NCBI GenBank assembly: GCA_036245525.1
Contig: BTPG01000004.1
Location: 44,376,588-44,440,587, forward strand
Reading direction: 5' to 3'
DNA: 64,000 nt
DNA from: Semisulcospira habei
Lineage: Eukaryota; Mollusca; Gastropoda; Semisulcospiridae
How positions within the stretch are numbered: position 1 is the first letter of the stretch; each line of letters opens with the position of its first letter. The translations under genes were made by a program, and so were the position numbers. The notes under the pieces were generated by a model, which worked only from the letters and a program-made list of their open reading frames with translations, was not told the origin of the DNA and did not search any database. Positions 12,401-23,500 of this stretch are shown here, in pieces.

Positions 12401-15400
12401 ACACCTTGGGAAATTTGACGGTCAAATGGGTTAAAGAATATCCCGACAAAGAAAGAAACACGGTAGAAAGAACAATTACAACATTTTTCTATTTTATTTT
12501 ATTTTGGGGAAACTTTTTTTTTTTCAAAACGGACTTACGGACATACATACAAGTAACACAAATACTCCAATTATTGTTTATAGCGAGAAGTTTATTTTAT
12601 TATTTTTAATTTAACACATCTCACCAAAGAGATAAGCCGAGAGATAAGTGGAGCATTGCCCCAATGGCAAAAGGTCTTTGGGCAGTGCGGCGACGGCCAT
12701 AGTTGGCCCGCGCACGGTGCGGCCGTCTCCACACTGCCAGAAGACCTATTGCTCACTAGGTGTACACCTGTCTGCGAGTCCATTATGAAAAGGGGGTGAA
12801 GCCCGACTTGTTGAATGGTGCTGTCAGTTTTATTTCTAAGTGTGCTGCTTTCTCTACTTGGGGATTTTCTTTGCATGTTACAAGTTCGGCAGTCCCCTTT
12901 TTGGACTGGAATTTTTCAAAGGTATTTAGTAGGACTATAAAACATGATCTCTTCTCAGAACAATAATGACGGGAAAAAAGGATACAGTTTCGTCGAATAA
13001 ATTGCAGGAGTGTCATTTCTGGATCGGCACATCGTACTTCCACCTGTTGATACACACGTACGCGCGCACGCACACACACATACAAACTATTCATGTAGAC
13101 CTGTTGAAAGAGCGTATTTAGGGCACCGGAGAGCTATCGAATGACTATTGTTTTCCCCCCTAGATTTATGACCATGTAAACTCTGACAGTGTCTGAGCCT
13201 GAAGTCACACGACCTTCGTCATTCTTTGGTCAGTCTTAACCACTTAACAGCCGGGGCAAGGCAAACGCAACCCATCTGCAAGAGACACGCATACATCCTC
13301 ATGATCCCCCGCAGTCGCGGGGGCTCATGAGGACGTATGTCTCTTAATAACCCTATGTCTTCTGTGCCCACGTTTGGCCCCATTTCATTTGTGTTCTTCA
13401 CGCGAATGTCGGTCAGTGTGTAGTGATGTCAGACGCGAAATCCGCGCTCACTGGCAGCGGCCAAGGGGTTAAGGAGGTTGCCTTGTAACCGGCCTCGCAA
13501 TTGCAAAACCCAAGCATGAGCTCTAGGACTGACTCATATACTGACGTTCCCTGGTGTCCCAGCCCTTCACTAAACGGCAATGCGTACCCCGCCCAAGCTT
13601 CCCTACCACCCGCCATTGCCGTTGTATCAGAATGACAATACTATGGAAAATGTTTAACCCTTTTCATCCTGATATACCCATTGATTGAAATAAATTTGAC
13701 TGATAGTTAGGCGCCAAGCTATTTTGGAACGACCCTTGGGGAAAAAAAAAAAAAGTTGATTTCCTAATCTGTAATGTAGCCTTCATAGGACAATAACTAA
13801 ATTAATATCTACAAAACCAGCCACAGGACGTAAAGCCCCTGTGCGTTTTATTTTCAACGTTAACTAATGTACACTGAGATTTTGAAGAGAAAATGTCATG
13901 GCATGAGGCTGCATCATGTGTGACGGCGTATAATAAAAAATCTGCGTGCACAGGTCAGCCGCATTGTGACTGGTTCACACAAAGAAAGGCTGGTCTTTCC
14001 AAATCAGTTGTTGTTTGTCACCCTTCCAACAAGTGTGTGGTTTTAAGGATAGGGACTAGGCGCACTATTTTTTAAAACGCAGAAAAACGAGTCAATATGC
14101 ATCTTGTTGAAACGCCAGTAACCTGTGTTAATAAGGTTTGTTCCGAGTAGGCACTGTATCTAGTGATGGGCTGGGGCTCTAGAGAACTTGTAGAAGTCGT
14201 TCCTTGAGCTCCTGCTTGGTTTTGAAATTGCAAGGCTTACAAGGCAACCTCCTTTACTCATTCGAGACGTGCCACCTCCGGATACGCGGCTTATGCCGCG
14301 TATCCGGAGGTGGCACGTCTTGAATGCGTTAAAACAAGCTGCGACCACTGGAAAATGAGGGGTTAATCCTTTTGCTGCCAGTGGTTGCAGACTGTCTCTT
14401 AACCCTTTGGGTGTTGGTAGCGGTTTTAGTCGCGATGATTCCTGTTAAAACAGCTTGCCTCGATTCACACGTGACGTCACAAGTGCACAAAGAAGGAAGA
14501 CATTTTAGTAACAGAACACCATGTCTGATGATTTCCGTACTAATACGACGGCCTTCACCTTTCAAAAGCGCACTGATATCTAGGGCCTACCTTTCTATTT
14601 CTGTTTTCTAGAATAGCTCCGGCACGTGCTAATACTGAATGGCGTCTGCTTCAAGTTGAGTTCCGCCGACACCATGAAGCAATTCGCTTCTCTTTCGTCA
14701 TTAAGAATAATCTGTTAAAAAGAGTCTACTCACTCCAGAGGTAACGAACAGACCGACGCAGGCAGTCGCTAGGTTATTTCGATTTTACTTTCAAGAATAC
14801 GCACACGTGTAACTCACAAGTCATTAATTGCAGACATATAATCTTGATGGCACAGCCTAACCTGTCTGTGACTAAGTGGAACAGTCACGCTGTATCAACG
14901 CACTAGCGAGCGGACGGTTCTGAGAAGAAGAAAACAACAACAACAAAACTAACAACAAACAAAAACTGGTGCGTTATTACAATGTTAAACCTTTTGTATG
15001 ACATATCGAGCTTCCTTTTAATGAAGACACTCAATGACAGTGCAGATAAGCAGTTCAGTAGACATTCTTCAAAACCATTCAACTCGAAAGGTTTGGGGAA
15101 GGTCCTAATATACCCGATTTACGGAACCATGGATATTGACTGTATCCTGATTGTGGACTACCGAGTGTCGTCAGAAATGGAAGGTTACATTTTTATAAGT
15201 ACGGTCATAAGTCTATTACTAATAGTAATAGACCTATGATATCGTACACTCCAGTTTTTTGTTAAATTATGACACCACCATCAGTCATAGTTTGTTGAGT
15301 ATAATGGTTTGGAGAATATTTACTGAACTGATATTATGGTTCTTTGTTATCGCTGAGAGACCAGTCTTCGTGAAAGAAATATTATTCAATGAGCTTTCAA

Positions 15401-17562
15401 CTTTAAAATAAGCGCCAGTTAGTTGTTTTTCCCCACTAGCTGGTTTTGCCTCAGAACCGTACACTCGCTGTTGCATTCATAAAGCTATGTTTTTATAAGC
15501 ACGAATCCGATAGGAACCCGATGCGATGATGCAATTTTCCTTCAAAACTTGCGTCATTTTCGTTCGAAGGCGGATGCGAATTCGTTTATCTCATCGGACA
15601 TATGGAAACACACAAACATGAAAAGGACTTGCACGATTTTTTTCTGTTTCGGACCCGCTTCGGATTCGTGTATATGGGTAGCCGCCTTGAAGCTACCCTT
15701 TCATAAGCACGAATCCGATACGAATATGATCCGAACCCGATGAGGGGATGCAATTTTTCTTTAAAAATTACGCCATTTTCTTTCGAAGCCGGATGCGAAT
15801 TCGTGTCGGGCATAAGGAAACACACAAACATGAAAATGATTCGCAAGAACCTTTCTTTTTGGGACCCTCTTCGGATTCGGATCGGTTTCGGATCGTATTC
15901 GAATCGGATTCGTGCTTATGGAAACGTAGCTTTAGGCGAGCGACCCACAGACACGAATCCTTTACGAACTTGATCAGAAAAGAAAACAGAAAAGTTCGTG
16001 CAAGTCCTTTTCATGTTTCCGTGTTTCCATATGCCCGATACGGAAAACGAATTCACATCCGGCTTCAAAAGAAAATGACGCAATTTGTGGAGGAAAATTG
16101 CATCACCGCTTCGGCGTATTCATATCAAATTTGTGCTTATTATTTATTCAGAGTGTAGCCTTTTGTTCTTGTGGAGGCAGGAGACGTCATAGTTGAAACG
16201 CAGTGTGTTCTGTACTGCGTCATAGTTCCACATCCAAATGTACATGTACAAGTAAAGCTGTCATCAGTTTGGCATCATATATATTGTACGAAAGATATTT
16301 GGCAAAAGAGGGAGGTAAACGCGCAAACATGAACAAAGAGTTTAACGGATGGGGGGGGTGTTGTTTTTTTAAAGTGCTTGGCTGGTTTGGAGGCGTGGTT
16401 CTAATTTCAAATTTTTTGCGCAAATGTGCATGACATACGTGTGTGCGTGAAGCGCAAAGCCATGTTTGACAGTCGCAAGCAAGTGTCGCTATTGTTTTAG
16501 AAATGACTCTTATGCATTAGTAAATCGAGACAAATTCGTTGTTTAGATCTGCGAAAGAATTATGGCTTTTGGTCACATCGCGACGTCGCTAGAGCGGGGG
16601 GCATTCGCGGCTCGTGCGTTCTAGCGAAGTCTGGATGCGACCAAAAGCCATAATTTTGTCGCGGCTGATCTAAACAACTAATATTACATATATGTGATTC
16701 AATGAAAACAAGAATGTTAACACATTCTACCCATGGACCGAATCCCCAAATTTTGAAGGTGCCCTCTGAATGACTGCATTACAATTCTAGAGACAGATCG
16801 AGCGTGATATTTCAAGGGTGGTGCCAGAATAGCTTGGCGCCTATGGGCGCCAAGCCATTCTGGCACCACCCTTGAACTATCATGCTCTATCTGGCCATGT
16901 CTTGGTGTGTCCGGGCTGAATGAGTTAATACAGTATTATACCAGATGTCACAAAGTATTCACGACTTTCCCAGGCATCACTGACTAAACGCATGTGGGCC
17001 GCCATTGCCGTTACTATATTTAGGATTATGTTATCAATTTCCGGTGCACGAGAAAATGGCTACAGCACAAAAGCAAAACACTCGAAGCAGTGGAGCGATC
17101 TGTTCCGTGCATGGTTGCCATTACAGCCAAAGAACTTTGAACAGTCTTCTTGCACAGCCTTGTTTTGACCACAAGTCTCTAACAAGAAAGGAATGTTCAT
17201 GTCAGCCGCCATATCGTCTTCACAGAATGCCACCGAATGATGCAGATTTGCAGAGACAATGGTTAGCAGCTCTCAACAGGAAAAGCCCTCCGAAAAACAT
17301 TTTTGTATGTTCTTTTCATTTCGTGGACCGGGAGCCAACACAAGACAACCCAGTACCTGAACTGTACCTTGGGTACAAGAAGACAACATTCAAGAAAAGA
17401 CGTGTGCTTGTACGTACCACAGCTTCAGCGAACATAAACGCGATCGAGCTGTCCATTCTCGGAAACAGAAAACGAAAGAGTTCGACCACTGCTGATGCTT
17501 CACCAACGAAATAGCTCTGTCTAGGTTAGCATTCTTTTTCTAACATCTTTTACCTAGATGAC

Positions 17563-17594
<32 letters not shown>

Positions 17595-20500
17595 ATGTGT
17601 AAATCTACTTTATTACGTGTACACATATAAGTCTGTAGCTTACTACTTGCTTATCAAAATGAATCCATATCAAAAAGTTGATTGCCACGCGTTTAAATTA
17701 ATGCAGAGAAGAACCCAAAGGAGAAAGAAACACGCTTAGTTGACAGTTACATTATTAATATTTGGGATGAAAACCCTTTTTCAAAATAGACAAACAAGTG
17801 TACAGTCTGTTGCTTCTTATTTGTTTTGTTGAGAGAAGCAAGGTGCCACCCTGCCGCTCTCTCAACAAAAAAAGATAAGAAAAAAAACTGACTGTACACT
17901 TAGGTTTTGTTTTGTTTTTTAATTTTGCAATAGGGTTTTCACCCGAAATATTAATATTAATGTGTTGAAACTGTCTTATCTAAGTGTTTCTTTCTCCGTT
18001 GGTTTCTTCTCTTCACTATTTGCTTGTCAAAACAATCACAAATTTACTGCAGATTATTTTTTTCAGCCTGAGCCATACTGAAATATGATGAAGCCAGCTG
18101 GAAACTTATTCCTCATGAGCCCCTGTATATGCAGGGCTAGGGACTCATGAGGATCTGCCTCTAGCAATGTAGCAATTGAATGTTGTTTGCTGTAGCAATT
18201 AAATGTTGTTTGCTGTACTTTGACAAGGGCTAACTTCAGACCTTGGTTTCTAAATACTACACTACTTCAGACATATTGTGTTTGTGCAGCTGCTGTTGAG
18301 TCATCTCATTCTGAAGATGAGGGAGTTATGGAAATGCCCTGCACTTCAGACTCAAGCCTCTTGTCTGCAACACCAGGTGAAAAACATGCCACAACTATGG
18401 ATGCTTCTACTCAGTGGATTGACATTCATATAGAGTGCCATGACTACAGCAAACCGTGGCTGCAGAATCAAAGGGAACAGATGCTACTAAAAACAAAAGC
18501 TGAAAATGATGCAAAGAAAACAAAACACAATGATGCAACAATTCAGTGCCAAATTTTTGAAGATCAGGGTGTGGCTGCTACACTTATAAAGACAGTGATG
18601 CCAAATTGTATTGCGGTATCCCATTTCTGGTTTTTACAACTTTGGTCACATGCTTACTACCACATGCTGACCGAACGTTCCGCATGCCTGTTGCTGACCA
18701 AATTCTGATGACTTTGATGAAGCTGAAACTCGATCTGTTGTATGCTGATTTAGCAAGACGCTTTTCTGTTTCTGAAAGTCTTGTCAGCAAGACAGTCTCT
18801 TACTGGATTGACACCATGGCCAGTCATCTTTCTATGCTTATTGTGTGGCTGCCAAGGGAGACAATTAGAGCAACAATGCTGAAGTGTTTCAAACGTCACT
18901 ATCCCAAGACAACATGTGTGCTAGACTGTGCAGAAACAATTATGCAAAAGGCAAGCAATCTCAGATCACGTGGTGAGTCCTACAGTAACTACAAGTCACA
19001 TAACACTGTGAAATATTGTGTTTCAATCGCACCATGTGGGTTAGTGATGCATATATCTAGGGCATATGGTGGGCGTGCCAGTGACAAATTCATTGTTCAA
19101 GACAGTGGTGTGCTTGACAGACTATTGCCTGGTGATGAGGTAATGGCGGACAGGGGGTTCACAATTCAGGATTTACTGTTTACCCGTAGGGTCAGTCTGA
19201 ATATTCCAGCTTTTTCACATGGAAAGCAGCTGCCTGACCAAGAAGTTACAAGAACATGTCGCATTGCCAATGTTCGCATCCATGTGGAACGAGCCATCAG
19301 GAGGATGAAAGTTTTCCGAATTCTCAAGGACACTGTCCCTGTCTCAATGACTAAAAAGATTGACAAAATTTTGCGCATGTGCAGCTCTGGTGAATCTTGG
19401 CAGTGATCTTATCAAAGAAAAGGTTGAGGCAGATGAGTGAGTTTATGTAGCAGCTGCATATTATATATCACTTTGTGTCAGTTAAGTGCAAGTATTCAAA
19501 TATGAATCTTGAAACTGCATCTAGGATATTATTCAGCTGGTGCATCATACTGTCATATGACTTGGAACTGTTAGAATGCTGTTGAACATGCAGAATGGAG
19601 AGCAGAAAGATATTCATAATTCATGTATTCATTTTGGTTTTGTGTCACTGTGTAAGTGTGTTGTGCTAAACATGTACTTTTAGGATATTATACACAGAAG
19701 TTTAACCACTTGTTCAACAGTTTAAGAAACAGCTGCTCAAAGGGTCAACGTCACTATATATTTCAGCATAACCTACCAAGCGCGAATCGACCCTGCTGAA
19801 TTTACCTATTCATAAATGTATACATCTACTCAGTGCAAATTTGTGCTGCCACTGCTCCGCTCAGATTTTATAGTGGAGTGGATATGCTGTGTATATTCAG
19901 ATTATCTCCGAGTATGTTTACATCTAAATATTATTGGAAGATCATTGCAGCAAATTTGTACTGGGTTGATACATACACATGCCGAGGTGAGGGTCTAAAT
20001 AAATATAGCGAAGTTGACCTCTTCAGCAACACTGATGCACTCACTCAATCTGACAAGACAACCACAATGGATTCATATAACGTTTTATGCTTTGCAATTT
20101 TATTTTTGTTTTAGCTGGCGTTCACAAAAAGCTTGTGATTTAGCAGATAGCACTTCAGAACACATGTATATTTCAACTGAACAGTCAGAGATGGTGATGG
20201 ATCAACTTTGAATGTTCAAGGGTAATCAGTGCCTAAATAGCTTGACACCTTAAGGACCAGATTAGTTTCAGTTTCACGCTGGTTAGGCGCCAAGCTAATC
20301 TGGAACTACCCTTGAACTTGCATGGTCGATCCATCTACCACAATGGGCGTGTCGTTTGAGTAGAAAATCTGGGAAATTAGATTGATTGATTGATTGTACA
20401 TTGCTTAACGTCCCGACAGCAACAAGGCTTTCTCAGGACGTGCCTGCACTGCTTGTGAAAAAAAACAAAAAACTAAACAAAACATTGAATGTATGTCGCC

Positions 20501-23500
20501 AGCCGGTCAAACACATTAAATAAACCTAACACATGGGCCCAAATAAAGCCAAGACCATTTAGCAACACACATCCAACATCAAGAGCTACAGGCAGTGCAG
20601 ACAGTAGGGAGAGTTTTAAAAAGGCAAATACAGGTGAATGGACAAAGGGTAGACAGAAACACATGCCCCAGAATAGAGAGATAAACCCACCCTGTGGGGC
20701 TGACCAGGGTGACCCTGGGAACTAAAAAATACCTAACCCCACCCAAGTCCCCCAGGGCAGACCCGGGTGGGGTATCTGGGAAATTAGGTCCCAGGGTTCA
20801 ATGAGTAGGCATAATTATTATAACACTAACAGTAATAAAAGCGATATAAATCCAAACCTCTAGTCTCCTCCTTTTTTTAATATTTTGCAGTCTTAAACAC
20901 AGACAACCTCCTCCGTCAGAGGATGCATATGAAGATAGTCTCTGCCAGCAGGAGGCATTGATTCTCATGAGCCCCCACAGTTACAGGGGTTCAAGAGGAT
21001 CTAAGTCTCTTGCTGTCATGGGTGGAATTCGCTGTGTCCGGGCAGAGATGGAGTTAGACTAAAATTTCAGTCAAACAATAAATGAGAAAAGCTAGAACTT
21101 CACAATTACATTAAAAGTAAACATGTGAATCAAGTATATATACTTGATTTACATGTTTACAATAACTTTACTAACTGAAAAATCATGACATGAACGGCCG
21201 GTATCCTGAATACTCTGAACGAAAATGGATCAAGGGGCTATCTTCTAGTGTTATAGTGTCACTTCTACATGTACTCAATCTCCAGAAGCAAGTGACCTAT
21301 CTCAGTCCAGATGAAAAAAAATACATTTCTGTAAACCTGTGAAAAACATGGTCAGCTGAACTTGCATGTAATAGCCCCTTGGTCCATTTTCCTGCAGAAC
21401 AGCCTTTCCATCTTGCAAAATTACATCGCAAAATCTGGTAGCAAATCTGTCTTCAAAATGTTGTACAGGTACATCATTCTTGATGAGCGGACATTTAATT
21501 TCTACAAGCACACCATCATCTGTCACCCCGTCTGGGCTTCCCGACAACCATGGTTCATTCTGGCAGACAATCGTTCCCTTTGGCAATACCTTGAATCCTA
21601 TGTCTTGTAGTGTATGGATGGCTCTGGGTTCACTGACCTTTCCATGTTGTGTTGCAGCATTTCCCCTGAAGGTGGGGTAAAGATGTTCACGAACAAATTT
21701 TTCAGGATTGGTGGTTGCTCTTAAAGGCACCTTTTTGGCAGAGCTACCTGTGATGCGAACACGTCGCGCATCTCGCCACACCACTGATGACTGTTCACGT
21801 GTGCTGATCTCCAAATCATGAATCTGATCATCATCTACATATACATTATTCATGTAAAATGTCTTACACAAGGTGCAGGACAGGTCACGTGAGTGCTCAC
21901 CATGGACTATCTCGCAAGCCTGTGCAGACACTTGAGGAAGCTGTGCTGTGAAGCACTTGTTTATAAGTGTACCTTGCAGCTTAAACATGTTAGCCATGCT
22001 CGACTGCTCTACTGCTGTAGTAAAGTCTTGCTTCGAAAGGAACACAGGTTGGTCAGCTAGGTCATTCACAGGTTTTCCTTGTAGTTGTTCAAGTGCATCC
22101 TCTCCATGCTTGGATGATCTGTTTTTCCTTTTAAAGGACATCTCCCCTAACTTCTTTGGCTCCAGGTTGCTGCACGTGCCACGGTTCCAGCTCTGCTGGG
22201 AATCTGTGCAGGCCGCACCAGATCTGCCAGTAGTAGTTGCATACTCCAACTGGGAAAAAAAAGAGCATTGTTATTATAGCCGCTTTACTTTTGTTATCTA
22301 TCAGATCATAAAAGATGGTCATAATTCTTTCATGACATATCACATGAACACGGACACACACACACACATAGATAGATTTAGTGGTACTACCAGTAAATTC
22401 TGGCGGCTGCTTCTAGTACATGCATCGTCTTTGCAATTTCAGGTTACGCTGTATGCCTACCTGAAGAGCACCCCCTTGGACTTGGAGCGAAACCGGTTGT
22501 GGGTGGAAAAAACTTTAAATCTACTCAGCAGGTCCAATATCTGTTTGGGAATATTTTCTAGCATCTCCCCCTCGGGGGAAGGACTGGATATTCTCCAGCG
22601 GATGGCGGGGCGCCTGGTGGTAGTCCCTATTGCTCTATATAGTAGGTGTTCAGTGGAAGGTTCAAAAGATCTTGTGAGCGATGCAGTCATAAAAAGGACA
22701 GCTAATGTCCTGTTGACACAATGCAAGATTACCAGCCGGGAATTCCATGGCTTTAGCACAGCATTCTCAGAATTTAATGAAAAATATATAAAATATTATT
22801 ACTGTTATTGGAAGAAGAAGATGCATGCACAGACTTCCTGCAACCATGCCTGCTGCAAAATTTTGCTCAGTTAATAAACAAAAATCTATTACCGATTCAT
22901 AGCCTTACCTTCCATAAAATTGCTCCTGCGTGGCTGCAACTTTTTCCCCTCCCCGCAATGCACTCACACCCTGCTGTCTCGATGCCAGATGAGGTAAGCA
23001 GCACCCAGGCTTTGTGTTTTAAGTTGTTTACAGACTGGCTGGGCGTCACGTCTGCCTGAACAATGGTCAGTCCATCAGCTGGCGTGAAAACAAAAACTGT
23101 TCCAACTTTGTCTGCATGAAAATATTGATACGACTCCATGCTTTTGAAGTTTTCCATGCTCTCACCGTCGATGCTCTGAGACAGCACGAAGTAGTTAAAT
23201 ATGTTCTTGTACTCGACCGGCGGCCACAGTTTCATATCGTCAACCCACAACTTCGACGGAATTTTCGATGGATGCTTGACTTCTAAACCATCGGAGACTC
23301 GAGTCAGCAAGTCAGCATTTTCACACCAGCGTTTGATCATGGTAGACGAAGGAGAAGGCTGCATGATTGATTTGCTATCTGAACACACCTTGTACCGGCT
23401 TGAACTTAAACCGGAAGCAGCACACATAGGCAAATCTGACCTTGACCGAAACGCGCGTCATCGGGGTTCCAAGAGTCAAGGTCGGGAAAGTTGTCAATAC

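Larger units (their letters stand above)
17056..19440 (+). pseudogene. THAP-domain DDE transposase, two exons, frameshifted
   Basis: The first exon from the ATG at 17056 encodes a THAP DNA-binding domain: C16, C21, then W69, C85 and H88 with the PPxYRLHRMP segment between. The second begins at a good acceptor at 18286 (TTTGTGCAG), which continues the frame 18287-18600. The catalytic part, 18590-19390, has the DDE residues in VLDCAE, MADRGF and HVERAI contexts. This matches DDE superfamily 4 transposases of THAP-bearing elements. A frame change is needed near 18585. Another near 19370 would extend the C-terminus to a stop at 19440. The putative intron (about 17515-18286) contains a poly-C run and a foldback MITE. 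Introns and indels cannot be fully told apart here. Confidence 0.8.

Noticed and set aside
22457..22759. Minus-strand frame as an additional YqaJ exon
   Set aside because: Exon A joins exon B in phase across the expected SWIM-to-YqaJ junction without it, and it has no matching motif.
21948..22874. Long + strand open frame of 308 codons
   Set aside because: It lies antisense over the YqaJ exon B and intron, has no recognisable domain, and is best explained as a shadow frame.
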